A stretch of DNA of 12,313 nt from Chthoniobacter sp. (GTDB lineage Bacteria > Verrucomicrobiota > Verrucomicrobiia > Chthoniobacterales > Chthoniobacteraceae): assembly GCA_025351065.1 (NCBI GenBank), contig JANXWQ010000405.1, positions 1-12,313 on the forward strand, written 5' to 3'. A program made the position numbers and the translations under genes. Below are positions 1 to 7,301 of this stretch, one piece after another. How positions within the stretch are numbered: the first letter of the stretch is position 1; each line of letters starts with the position of its first letter. The notes under the pieces are model-generated. The model ran no database searches. It was not told the origin of the DNA and saw only the letters and a program-made list of their open reading frames with translations.

Positions 1-483
1 GAGTTCAAACACGGCAACGATTACTGCCACGGCTACGTCTGGCAAAACTTCGCGCGCGAACTTTCCAACCCGCTGGAATTCACCATCGGCCGCAGCAATC
101 CCGCGACCGATTGGAACTACGCGCACAGCGGCTACCCCGCCGGGCCGAAGCTCGTGCCGTGGAAACGGCGCATTCATTTCCGCCTCGACGCCCCGCCGCG
201 CGCCGACGCCACGCTCGTCCTCGCCTTCGCCAGTTCCGAGCGCGGGCGCGTGGATGTTTTCGCCAACGACGAAACGCGCCCCGTGACTACGGTGAAGCCC
301 TCCGCCGACGGCGGCAACGCGCTGCTCCGCGAAGCCATCCACGCCAAATACTGCGTCGAATCCGCGACCATCCCCGCGGCCAAACTGCATAGCGGCGACA
401 ACATCATCACGCTCGTCGAAGCCAGCACCGCCGGGCCGGGGCTGCACGTCATGTACGACGCGGTGAGCCTGGAGCTGCCGTAG
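1..483 (+). CDS. Rhamnogalacturonan lyase-like (PL4) protein, C-terminal fragment
   Basis: Open from base 1 in frame 1 to the TAG at 481-483, so only the last 160 residues are present. They match the carbohydrate-binding-like C-terminal domain of polysaccharide lyase family 4 rhamnogalacturonan lyases. An early FTIGRSNPATDWNY segment is followed by a beta-rich jelly-roll-like stretch (FRLDAPPRADATLVLAFAS), then a G-D-N-I-I-T-L strand and the closing VMYDAVSLEL, which resembles the family's usual end. In characterised PL4 enzymes this domain binds the pectin backbone, and catalysis lies further N-terminal, outside the window. If the upstream part is intact, the protein would be secreted and cleave rhamnogalacturonan I. 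It ends 3 bases from the convergent gene at 487-1368. The family call rests on remembered sequence patterns, and catalytic activity cannot be judged from this fragment. Confidence 0.72.
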   Translation, partial: EFKHGNDYCHGYVWQNFARELSNPLEFTIGRSNPATDWNYAHSGYPAGPKLVPWKRRIHFRLDAPPRADATLVLAFASSERGRVDVFANDETRPVTTVKPSADGGNALLREAIHAKYCVESATIPAAKLHSGDNIITLVEASTAGPGLHVMYDAVSLELP

Positions 484-496
484 CCGCTACGGCAGC
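474..496. terminator. Perfect hairpin spanning two convergent stop codons
   Basis: A 10-bp perfect inverted repeat (gctgccgtag / ctacggcagc) with a 3-base loop (ccg). The last codons and TAG of the plus-strand gene form the left arm. The stop codon of the minus-strand gene lies in the right arm. No T-run follows on either strand, so it is not a textbook intrinsic terminator, but it may act as a bidirectional 3' end. Confidence 0.45.
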
Positions 497-1368
497 GGAT
501 GGCCGGGAAACATCCGCACCCACACCACGCGCACGACTTTCCACGCGGCCTCGGAAAAATCCTCCGTGTGGTGCAGCAACTCCGTGCCGAACGACGCGAA
601 CGTAATCTCCGGCGCGGCGACGATGAGGAACAGTGCGAGCACCACGAGGTTCATGATGTAGATGACCACGATGGAAAAAAACGTCCCGTGCGTGGTGAGG
701 TCGGTCTGGCCTTTCGGGATCATCCAGATGGTGAAGCTGAGATGGAAAGCCCACGTCGCGCCGAGCAGCAGGAAGAGCCATTCCAGCGGCGTCATCAGCA
801 GGAAGGTCGCGGGCGAGTGCGCGACGTTGTAGAAAAGGCTCGCCGCGCCGTAGAGCACGATGACCACGAGGCTGTAGAGCGGGTAGAAGTAGGGCGCGAG
901 GGCGATCCAGAAATTGTGCGTGTCGGTGACGATGTAGCCGCCGTCCGCCGACCACATTTTTTTCTCATACACCCGGCCCCACGACAGCCAGACCCAGATG
1001 GCGTGGGTCAGCTCATGGCCGAAGACGTAAAGGTGCAGCGGCCACGGCGTGCCCGTGGCCCACATGCCGCCGAAAAACGCCAGCGTCCACATCACTGCGC
1101 CGAGCGCGAAAAACCAGAACTCCTCCGTCGCCCAGAATCCCTGCTCGACTGTGGCCCGCGAAAAGACGGGGAAAAACGTCTGCGTCAGCAGCGCCGCCGG
1201 CAGGAGGAGAAAAAGCCCGTAGATCGCACTGAACGAGCTTTTGCGAAAACCGCGCTGCCACCACCGCAGCACCCGCTGCGTGGTCGTCTCGCAAGTCGCG
1301 CCGGTGGCCGCGCGCAGTTTGCGGCGGCTGGTGCTGGCAGACAGGCTGCTTTTTCTTTTCGGCGTCAC
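487..1368 (-). CDS. Multi-pass membrane protein with HExxH motif, putative M50-like metallopeptidase
   Basis: A 293-residue integral membrane protein of unassigned family. Hydrophobic segments lie at about residues 46-67, 84-105, 134-158, 171-190 and 219-242. The sequence FGHELTHAIW contains a metalloprotease-type HExxH (H118, E119, H122) at the edge of a membrane segment, as in site-2 and M50B-type proteases. A following APYFYPLYS at 138-146 could be the second conserved segment. The classical NPxxDG zinc-ligand motif is not present, so the third ligand is unidentified and proteolysis is unproven. The chosen start is GTG at 1366-1368. It gives a Ser/Thr/Arg/Lys-rich tail of about 40 residues, and GTG at residue 33 (base 1272) is an alternative. 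No clear ribosome binding site is seen. It lies 54 bases downstream of efp on the same strand, so read-through from the efp promoter is plausible. Substrate and role are unknown. Confidence 0.7.
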   Translation of the reverse strand: MTPKRKSSLSASTSRRKLRAATGATCETTTQRVLRWWQRGFRKSSFSAIYGLFLLLPAALLTQTFFPVFSRATVEQGFWATEEFWFFALGAVMWTLAFFGGMWATGTPWPLHLYVFGHELTHAIWVWLSWGRVYEKKMWSADGGYIVTDTHNFWIALAPYFYPLYSLVVIVLYGAASLFYNVAHSPATFLLMTPLEWLFLLLGATWAFHLSFTIWMIPKGQTDLTTHGTFFSIVVIYIMNLVVLALFLIVAAPEITFASFGTELLHHTEDFSEAAWKVVRVVWVRMFPGHPLP

Positions 1369-1422
1369 GCGGGGCGCGTTTCTACCAAAACGAAACGTGA
1401 AATTCCAAAGGCGAAAACCGCG

Positions 1423-1980
1423 TTACGCCCGGCCCATGTAAGCCCCGTTCTCCGTCGAGACCTTGATCTTCTCGCCCTCTTTTACAAACAGCGGGACGGT
1501 GATGACTTTGCCCGTCTCGAGTGTCGCCGGCTTCTGCACGTTGTTCGCGCTGTCGCCCTTCACGCCTTCGGCCGACTCCGTGACCGTGAGGATGACGGAC
1601 GACGGCAGCGAGATGGTCGCGGCCTTGCCTTCTACGTAGAGCACTTCGCACTTTAGGTTTTCGGTGAGGTAGTCCTTGGAGTCGCCGACGAACGACGCAT
1701 CAAACGTGACCGTATCGTACGTGACCGGATCCATGAAGTGGTAGCTGCCCTGGTCCTTGTAGGAAAACTCCAGCTCCTTCCGCTCCACATCCACCGTGTC
1801 CATCTTGTCCGTCGAGCCGAAGCGCACGTCCGCGCTTTTGCCCGTGCCGATGTAGCGGATGATGGCCTGCACAAACGCGCGCAGGTTGCCCGGCGTGCGG
1901 TGCATGACTTCGAGCACGATGGCGGGGTTGCCGTTGTAGCGGATGCACATGCCTTTGCGGAGTTCGTTGGCGTTGGCCAT
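1423..1980 (-). CDS. efp: Elongation factor P
   Basis: A 185-residue EF-P, the usual family length, which binds between the ribosomal P and E sites and relieves stalling at polyproline stretches. The N-terminal KOW-like domain (about 1-65) starts MANANELRKGM. Two OB-fold domains follow, with the characteristic SYKDQGSYHFMDPVTYDTV around 90-108 and a C-terminal ETGKVITVPLFVKEGEKIKV. The ATG at 1980 is chosen because it starts the domain directly. The open frame runs upstream to 2124, but that extension has no family similarity and crosses the likely promoter. The loop that carries the modified residue reads TPGNLRAF at 29-36. The position aligned with E. coli Lys34 is Asn32, and an Arg stands two residues later, so the lysine used by EpmA-type beta-lysylation is absent. 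The identification itself is secure. Confidence 0.97.
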   Translation of the reverse strand: MANANELRKGMCIRYNGNPAIVLEVMHRTPGNLRAFVQAIIRYIGTGKSADVRFGSTDKMDTVDVERKELEFSYKDQGSYHFMDPVTYDTVTFDASFVGDSKDYLTENLKCEVLYVEGKAATISLPSSVILTVTESAEGVKGDSANNVQKPATLETGKVITVPLFVKEGEKIKVSTENGAYMGRA

Positions 1981-2031
1981 AGAATGGATTCGGTTTTCGA
2001 GTTGCGGATTTTTTGCGTGGAAGGGGGCGGG

Positions 2032-2060
2032 ACTATTCACAGTCCGCGTCGGGCTGGCAA
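2032..2060 (-). promoter_or_regulatory. Predicted sigma70-type promoter of efp
   Basis: Read on the minus strand, TTGCCA (2055-2060) matches five of six bases of the -35 consensus. A 17-base spacer separates it from AATAGT (2032-2037), a four-of-six -10. It lies about 50 bases upstream of the efp ATG, a normal distance. Prediction from pattern only. Confidence 0.5.
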
Positions 2061-2222
2061 GCGCGATGTCGCCCGCCGGCCGGCGCTGCTTTGTCCGCGA
2101 AAAAGAACGCACTGCGAACCGCACGGTAACAAATCCATAACACGGGCGCGGGAATCTTTTTGCATCACCAGACGCAATCCGCGGAAGGCGAAAACCAAAC
2201 CAAAAACAGAAAGACCCCGAAC

Positions 2223-2894
2223 ATGAAAACCAACAGCCACCGCACGGCGTTCACGCTCATCGAGCTCCTCGTCGTCATCAGTATCATCGCCATCCTCGCC
2301 GGGCTCGCCATGCCCGTTTACACCAAGGTCATCATGAACGGCCGGCAGGCCGATGCCATGAGCAACGCCCGCCAGATCGGCCTCGGCCTGCGGCTGTATG
2401 CCAATGACTACGACGGCAATTACCCGACGAAAAAGAACAGCTACGGCGAGGACATCAAAACCTCGAACGATGTCTTCCGCAGCCTCGTGCCGACCTACGT
2501 GGACAATGAGAAAGTCTTCGCCGTCCCCAGTTCGAAAGCCGGCCCGGCGGCGGACAACGACATGAGCGACGCCGCCCACATCGTCGCGCCCGGCGAGAAC
2601 CACTGGGCCTACATCGACGGGCTCAACTCGACCTCGAATTCCAACTGGCCGCTCCTCGCCGACCACACCGACGGCACCGGCAAATACACCGACAAGGAGG
2701 GCGTGCTCGGCGGGACGTGGAAGGGCACCAAGGCCGTGGTCTTGAACACCGACATTAGCGCGCACCTCACGCCGCTGCTCGGCACCGGCAGCCAGCGTTT
2801 CATCCCGCGCTTCGACGACAAAACGAAGAACGCCCTCACCGTCAGCGACTACATGGGCGACACGGCGAAACTGCTGGAGCCCGCGCACAACTAG
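2223..2894 (+). CDS. Type II secretion/type IV pilin-like pseudopilin (GspG-like)
   Basis: A 223-residue protein with a class III prepilin signal. A short basic leader of 9 residues (MKTNSHRTA) precedes FTLIELLVVISIIAILAGL, and the conserved Glu at mature position 5 (E14) is present. Processing by prepilin peptidase would fall between A9 and F10; the residue before the cut is Ala rather than the more usual Gly. After the hydrophobic helix come MSNARQIGLGLRLYAND and YDGNYP, a pattern I associate with the many stand-alone pseudopilins of Verrucomicrobiota and Planctomycetota. The rest is a polar globular domain of unknown specificity. It would be inserted in the inner membrane and could join a pseudopilus. 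No gsp or pil genes neighbour it. The ATG at 2223 is chosen because it gives the short leader expected; the in-frame upstream extension to 2160 would spoil it. Confidence 0.9.
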   Translation: MKTNSHRTAFTLIELLVVISIIAILAGLAMPVYTKVIMNGRQADAMSNARQIGLGLRLYANDYDGNYPTKKNSYGEDIKTSNDVFRSLVPTYVDNEKVFAVPSSKAGPAADNDMSDAAHIVAPGENHWAYIDGLNSTSNSNWPLLADHTDGTGKYTDKEGVLGGTWKGTKAVVLNTDISAHLTPLLGTGSQRFIPRFDDKTKNALTVSDYMGDTAKLLEPAHN

Positions 2895-2902
2895 CCACAG
2901 GC

Positions 2903-2935
2903 GCTGTAGGGGAAGCTGCCAGCTTCCCCTACAGC
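2903..2935. repeat. REP-like inverted repeat, copy 1 (perfect 16-bp stem)
   Basis: Arms gctgtaggggaagctg (2903-2918) and its exact reverse complement (2920-2935) enclose a single base. It lies 8 bases after the pseudopilin stop and ends 5 bases before the histidine kinase GTG. A near-identical element is at 5003-5033. Having the same sequence at two sites points to a dispersed repetitive palindrome rather than two unrelated terminators. It could still act as a 3' end for the pseudopilin transcript. Confidence 0.8.
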
Positions 2936-2940
2936 TGCCA

Positions 2941-4182
2941 GTGATCCACACTCCACGCCGCGTGACCCTCCACGAAATCAAACCCAAGCAACTCCGCGCG
3001 CTCCTCCTGCTGCTCGTCCTAGTGCCCTTCATCCCGATGGTGCTCATGCTCCGCTTCATGCTCGATGCGCTGGAAGGCGAACGCGACGCCGCCATGGAGC
3101 GCGCGGGCAGCGTCTATCAGCAGACGCTCATGAACGCCGGCCCGTCGCTCGCGAAACATCTCGCCAGCAAGGCCGGCGAGCAGCAGCCAGAGGATGCGCG
3201 CAAATTTTACCGCGGACTTTTCGACCGCGAAATCGAAGTCGCCATCGCCGATGCGGACAACCGCATCGTCGCCGGCCCCGCCGTGCCGCCGGGCCGGCTC
3301 GTCGCGCAGGCGGCGCTCCGGCATCTCGGCCTGCCGTGGCAGGCGCGGCTTTATCTCGTGAATGATTCCGCAATCAAGGAAGCCGTCCGCGGGCAGTTCA
3401 AAATCTACGCGTGGACCGCGCTGCTCACCGTCGTCGCCATCTGCTCCATCGCCGCCGCCGCGGGCCTCACGGTCAGCCGCCAGCTCCGGCTGCATGAGCT
3501 GAAAAACACCTCCGTCGCCACCGTCGCCCACGAGCTGCGCACGCCGCTCGCCAGCATCCGCCTGCTCGTGGACACCATGCGCGAAGGCCGCTGCCGCACC
3601 GACGAACAGCGCCGCGAATACCTCGACCTCATCGCCGCCGAAACCCTCCGGCTCAGCCGCCTCACCGACAACTTCCTCACCCACTCCCGCCTCGACCGCG
3701 ACCACCACGCCTTCACCTTCGCACCCACCGCGCCGCGCGCCGTCATCGACGCGGCGGTCTCCGCGCTGCGCGCAAAACTCCACGCTCCCGGCTGCGACTT
3801 CACCCTCGATGTCGTCGAGCCGCTCCCCGAAATCACCACCGACCGCGACGGCCTCCTCACCGTCCTCACCAACCTCCTCGAAAACGCGCTCAAGTACACC
3901 GGCGACAAAAAGAGCATCACCCTCCGCGCGCGTTCCACGCCCGACGCCGTCGTTTTTACCATCGCCGACAACGGCGTGGGCCTCACCCGCGCCGAACGCA
4001 AACGCATCTTCGAGCCTTTTTTCCAAGCCGACCAAAAGCTCACCCGCGCCCGCGAAGGCTGCGGCCTCGGCCTCGCCATCGTGCGCGAAATCGTCACCGC
4101 CCACCGCGGCACCATCGAAGTGAAAAGCGAGCCCGGCCAAGGCAGCGCCTTCATCGTGACGCTGCTGCTCAAGAACGCGTGA
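2941..4182 (+). CDS. Sensor histidine kinase (HisKA/HATPase_c)
   Basis: A 413-residue transmembrane histidine kinase. Membrane segments at about 19-40 and 156-178 bracket an extracytoplasmic sensor region of roughly 115 residues with no recognised fold. The HisKA dimerisation domain carries the phospho-acceptor H197 in VAHELRTPLAS. The ATPase domain shows the N box (N311, E314, N315 in NLLENALKY), G1 (DNGVG 343-347), F box (FEPFF 357-361) and G2 (GCGLGL 373-378), so all catalytic motifs are intact. It should phosphorylate the response regulator encoded at 4303-4989. The signal is unknown. The start is uncertain: GTG at 2941 abuts the inverted repeat, GTG at 2962 would remove seven residues, and neither has a clear ribosome binding site. 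Confidence 0.93.
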   Translation: MIHTPRRVTLHEIKPKQLRALLLLLVLVPFIPMVLMLRFMLDALEGERDAAMERAGSVYQQTLMNAGPSLAKHLASKAGEQQPEDARKFYRGLFDREIEVAIADADNRIVAGPAVPPGRLVAQAALRHLGLPWQARLYLVNDSAIKEAVRGQFKIYAWTALLTVVAICSIAAAAGLTVSRQLRLHELKNTSVATVAHELRTPLASIRLLVDTMREGRCRTDEQRREYLDLIAAETLRLSRLTDNFLTHSRLDRDHHAFTFAPTAPRAVIDAAVSALRAKLHAPGCDFTLDVVEPLPEITTDRDGLLTVLTNLLENALKYTGDKKSITLRARSTPDAVVFTIADNGVGLTRAERKRIFEPFFQADQKLTRAREGCGLGLAIVREIVTAHRGTIEVKSEPGQGSAFIVTLLLKNA

Positions 4183-4207
4183 ACCATGCAAACGACGGCT
4201 ATTTTTA

Positions 4208-4295
4208 ACCGCAGGCGCAGAGGATAATGAGAGATCCGCAGAGGGAAAAATCCAACCCTCTGCGCACCTCTCCAAAACCTCTGCGCCTCTGCGGT
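4208..4295. repeat. Nested long inverted repeat between kinase and regulator genes
   Basis: The outer arms are accgcaggcgcagagg (4208-4223) and cctctgcgcctctgcggt (4278-4295), which pair with a 2-base bulge. Inside, cgcagaggg (4237-4245) pairs exactly with ccctctgcg (4256-4264) around a 10-base loop. The same cgcagagg word recurs, so the unit looks like a repetitive intergenic element rather than a chance hairpin. It fills most of the 120-base gap between the two genes and ends 7 bases before the regulator ATG. GATAAT at 4223-4228 resembles a -10 box but has no good -35. Confidence 0.7.
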
Positions 4296-4302
4296 AAATC
4301 CC

Positions 4303-4989
4303 ATGTCTCCGCCCACCGAAACCATCCTCATCATCGAAGACGACCCCGCCATGCTCCGCGGGCTGCGCGACAACTTTGAGTTCGAGGGCTACCGCGTCCA
4401 GACCGCCACCGACGGCGACGCGGGCCTCAAAGCCGCGCTCGCCATCCGGCCCGACCTCATCCTCCTCGACCTCATGCTGCCCAAGGTTAACGGCTACGAA
4501 ATCTGCCGCTTCCTCCGCGATGAAAACCTCGACATGCCCATCCTCATGCTCACCGCCAAGGGCCAGGAATCCGACATCATCCTCGGCCTCAAACTCGGCG
4601 CCGACGACTACGTGACCAAACCTTTCAGTATCAAAGAACTCCTCGCCAGCACCGAAGCCCTGCTCCGCCGCCGCCGCACCCGCACTGCCGCCGTCCACGA
4701 TTTCGGCGACTACCGCCTTGACACCGCCGCCCGCACTTTCACCCGCGCCGGCCAAGACGTGCCACTCTCGCCCAAGGAATTCGAGCTGCTCGCCTACCTC
4801 GTCGCCAACGCTGGCCGCGCGCTCAGCCGCGACACCATCATGGCCACCGTCTGGGGCTACGACCGCACCGTCACCCTCCGCAGCATCGACCGCTTCGTGA
4901 ACGCCCTGCGCGGCAAGATCGAAACCGATCCCGCCGCGCCGCAGTTCATCAAAACGGTGCGCGAGTTTGGCTACAAATTTACGGCGTGA
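4303..4989 (+). CDS. OmpR/PhoB-family response regulator
   Basis: A 228-residue two-domain transcription factor. The receiver domain (about 7-120) has the acidic pair D13/D14, phospho-acceptor D56 in LLDLMLP, T84 and K106 (the KPF motif), all the residues needed for phosphorylation. The C-terminal winged-helix DNA-binding domain (about 133-227) has LSPKEFELLAYL, the RDTIMATVWGY stretch and the closing VREFGYKF typical of the OmpR subfamily. It lies downstream of the kinase, its presumed cognate partner, but the 120-base gap is filled by a large inverted repeat, so regulator expression may be partly uncoupled. The ATG at 4303 gives a normal N terminus. Target genes are unknown. Confidence 0.95.
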   Translation: MSPPTETILIIEDDPAMLRGLRDNFEFEGYRVQTATDGDAGLKAALAIRPDLILLDLMLPKVNGYEICRFLRDENLDMPILMLTAKGQESDIILGLKLGADDYVTKPFSIKELLASTEALLRRRRTRTAAVHDFGDYRLDTAARTFTRAGQDVPLSPKEFELLAYLVANAGRALSRDTIMATVWGYDRTVTLRSIDRFVNALRGKIETDPAAPQFIKTVREFGYKFTA

Positions 4990-4994
4990 AAAAC

Positions 4995-5042
4995 GCCCGC
5001 GGCTGTAGGGGAAGCTGGCAGGTTCCCCTACAGCCCGCGGGC
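4995..5042. repeat. REP-like inverted repeat, copy 2
   Basis: The core at 5003-5033 has arms ctgtaggggaagctg and caggttcccctacag around one base, with one mismatched pair. The left arm is identical to that of copy 1 at 2904-2918. The stem extends outward through gcccgcgg / cccgcgggc with a 1-base bulge, to 4995-5042. It lies between the convergent stops of the response regulator (4989) and the GH57 gene (5044), where it could serve as a shared transcription end. Confidence 0.8.
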
Positions 5043-5043
5043 A

Positions 5044-7200
5044 TCACACGATCCAGTTCCGCAGCGCGAAGTCCGCGCCGAGGAGTGTGAACTGGATCGG
5101 CGCATTCTCCGGGTAACATTCGCGTTCGATGCCGTCGCGGAAGACGCGCACCTGGAAAGCGACGGGCGCACCGCCAGCGAGGCCGAGATCGGCGAGCGGG
5201 ATGGCGAATCCGATGGCGTGATTCACCACCAGCGAGCTGCGCGTGAGCTTCGCCGCGTCCGCCTTTTCGATGGTGAACTCCCCCGCCCCCCCGCGCGTCA
5301 GCAGCCCCGTGCGCACCAGCGTTTCCGCGGGCTGGAGAAACTGCACGGTCAGCGCGAGCGGCTCCCATTTCCGCAAATCCACGCGCAGGAAAAGCGTCTG
5401 CTCATCGCTGCCGAATTCGATTTTGCTGACGATCCGCTCTGCGCGGTACATCGCGCCCTGCTCGCTGCCGGCCACGTAGCGGCCCGCGCCGATCCAGTCG
5501 AAAAACGAATCCGATCCCGCGCCCATCGCCGGCGAGATCAGCCGCTCGGGCACGCTGTAGAGCGGCAGCGCGCGCGTGCCGCCGATGGGCACGTCAAGCG
5601 CCGCCGGAGCCACGCCACCGCAGAGGGCATAGACATTTTTCAAATGCAGCCGGAAGAGGTTGTCGAACAGCGCGTCGTTGTCCGTCGAGAAATCCGGCCC
5701 GTACCACCAGAACCAGTCGCTCCCCTCCGCCGCGTAGATTTCGCGCAGCGCCGCCGCCCGTGCCTCCGTGGTGAGCGCGCCCGCGTCGATCTGCCGCTGC
5801 AAAAACGCGCGCGTCTCGCCGAGCAAATCCCATGCGCAGTTTTCCTCGGGGTCGCCGATCCAGATGTCGAAGTTGCTGCTGATCCACGAGCCGGTGTGCA
5901 AGGTGGTGAGCTGTTTCTGCGGCGGGTGGCGGTGAAAATAATCCTCGATGGTGCAGCTCTGCAGCCGCTCAGCATCGGCCTCGATGCCGCCGTAGAGCGT
6001 GCGCAAAAACGCTTCGCCGCCATCCGCGAAAGTCTCCCACGCATTTTCGCCGTCGAGGATGAGCGGGATGAGCCCAGTGTCGTGCGGCACCTGACCGGCG
6101 ATGTGCCGGAGATGCGAAAGCAGATGCTCCGCCGCGGTGGCCGGGTCGTTTTTCGCCGCCATGAAGCCGATGAAATCCGATAGCGGCTTTTCGCGAAAAA
6201 CCGCATTCACCGCCGCGCCGTCGCGCGCCACCCGCCAGCCTTGGAACAGCTCCAAATGATCCACCACCGTGTCGCGGTAGGCCGGATCGAGCTTGAGCGA
6301 ATTGAAAAGGTTTTCCTCGTCGCTGCAAAAATACTCGATCCCGCTCTGCGCCATCAGCGGGATCAGCTCCGGCGCGATCGAGCCCTCGCTCGGCCACAGC
6401 CCGCGCGGCGCTTTGCCAAACAGCTCCGTGTGCTGCGCCACCGCGAGCGTCAGGTGCGCCGCCGCGTCCTCCGGCCAGTGGAACCGCTTGGGAAACTGCC
6501 GCCCCGGCAGGCTGCGCTCGGCGAAAGCCGAGTCATAGACCAGCGGCAGGATCGGGTGGAAAAACGGCGTCGTCGTCAGCTCCACCTGCCCGCGCTCCTC
6601 GGCCGCGCGGTATTTGCGGATGACCAGCGCGAGGATTTCCAGATGGATGTCGAGCACGCGCAGCTTCTCCGCCTCGGTGAAATTGCGCCCCTTGCGCTTC
6701 AGCTCCGCCAGCTCCGGGTAGAGCCGCTCGGCAGTGTAGCCGCACCACGCGAGATTGAACCACACCTGCAAATCCAAAAACTCCTGCGTCGAAAAATACC
6801 GCAGCCCGCGCCGCACATCGTCGCGGTAGAAAGTCAGCCCGCGTTTGTTCAGCAGCTCCCAGTAGCGCGGGAATGGCTTCACCAGATTGTCCCAGTGGAT
6901 TTTGAAAAAGTTCTCCAGGATCGCGAACTTCTCCTGCTCGTCCAGCTCCGCCGCCGGACGCCGCGACCACTCCAGCCAGAGGTCGCGGATTTTCCCGTCG
7001 ATCAGCTCCCTGAGCTGCAGCATCAGCACCGGCGTGAGATTGAAATTCACCCGCACGCTGGGGAAGTCCTCGATCACCGAAATCATGTCGAGATAGCCCT
7101 TCACCCCATGCAGCCGCACCCACGGCATCATCGCCGTCTGCGTCGCGGGATTGACGTAGTACGGCTGATGCATGTGCCAAAGAAAAACGACATTCGCCAT
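5044..7200 (-). CDS. Glycoside hydrolase family 57 protein (alpha-glucan-active)
   Basis: A 718-residue GH57 protein. The family includes alpha-amylases, 4-alpha-glucanotransferases and branching enzymes that act on glycogen or starch with retention. Visible conserved regions are HMHQPYY at 9-15 (region 1), the TTPFFHPILP stretch at 210-219 (region 2), GLWPSEGS at 267-274 with candidate nucleophile E272 (region 3), and ILDGENAWE at 381-389 with candidate acid/base D383 (region 4). The last 250 or so residues form a beta-rich C-terminal domain. No signal peptide is seen, so it is probably cytoplasmic and acts on storage glucan. Exact specificity cannot be read from the motifs. The ATG at 7200 is chosen because MANVVFLWHMHQPYY matches the usual family start; the frame extends 30 residues upstream without similarity. 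It is divergent from nuoB, with a CRP-like site between them. Confidence 0.93.
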   Translation of the reverse strand: MANVVFLWHMHQPYYVNPATQTAMMPWVRLHGVKGYLDMISVIEDFPSVRVNFNLTPVLMLQLRELIDGKIRDLWLEWSRRPAAELDEQEKFAILENFFKIHWDNLVKPFPRYWELLNKRGLTFYRDDVRRGLRYFSTQEFLDLQVWFNLAWCGYTAERLYPELAELKRKGRNFTEAEKLRVLDIHLEILALVIRKYRAAEERGQVELTTTPFFHPILPLVYDSAFAERSLPGRQFPKRFHWPEDAAAHLTLAVAQHTELFGKAPRGLWPSEGSIAPELIPLMAQSGIEYFCSDEENLFNSLKLDPAYRDTVVDHLELFQGWRVARDGAAVNAVFREKPLSDFIGFMAAKNDPATAAEHLLSHLRHIAGQVPHDTGLIPLILDGENAWETFADGGEAFLRTLYGGIEADAERLQSCTIEDYFHRHPPQKQLTTLHTGSWISSNFDIWIGDPEENCAWDLLGETRAFLQRQIDAGALTTEARAAALREIYAAEGSDWFWWYGPDFSTDNDALFDNLFRLHLKNVYALCGGVAPAALDVPIGGTRALPLYSVPERLISPAMGAGSDSFFDWIGAGRYVAGSEQGAMYRAERIVSKIEFGSDEQTLFLRVDLRKWEPLALTVQFLQPAETLVRTGLLTRGGAGEFTIEKADAAKLTRSSLVVNHAIGFAIPLADLGLAGGAPVAFQVRVFRDGIERECYPENAPIQFTLLGADFALRNWIV

Positions 7201-7301
7201 GAGCGCCGAGCAAAGCGGAAACGGCCCGCGCTCGGCAAACGGATTCCGCCACGACCGCTGGCGAGCCGGCCAATCGGGGCGGTGCAGCACCTACCGCGGG
7301 C

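Noticed and set aside
499..1656. Plus-strand open frame of 385 codons opposite the membrane protein and efp
   Set aside because: Arg/His/Glu-rich translation with no recognisable domain, mirroring real genes on the other strand.
2037..3095. Minus-strand open frame of 352 codons over the pseudopilin gene
   Set aside because: The opposite strand carries a clear prepilin signal and domain; the translation shows only biased Val/Arg/Gly sequence.
3019..4755. Long minus-strand open frame (578 codons) opposite the kinase and regulator genes
   Set aside because: Its translation is low-complexity (runs of Ala, Gly, Val, Glu), and it lies antisense to two genes with complete domain motifs. Such frames are expected in GC-rich coding DNA.
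7201..7290. 30-residue N-terminal extension of the GH57 protein
   Set aside because: No similarity, Arg/Pro-rich, and the internal ATG at 7200 starts exactly at the usual MANVVFLWHMHQP-type family beginning.
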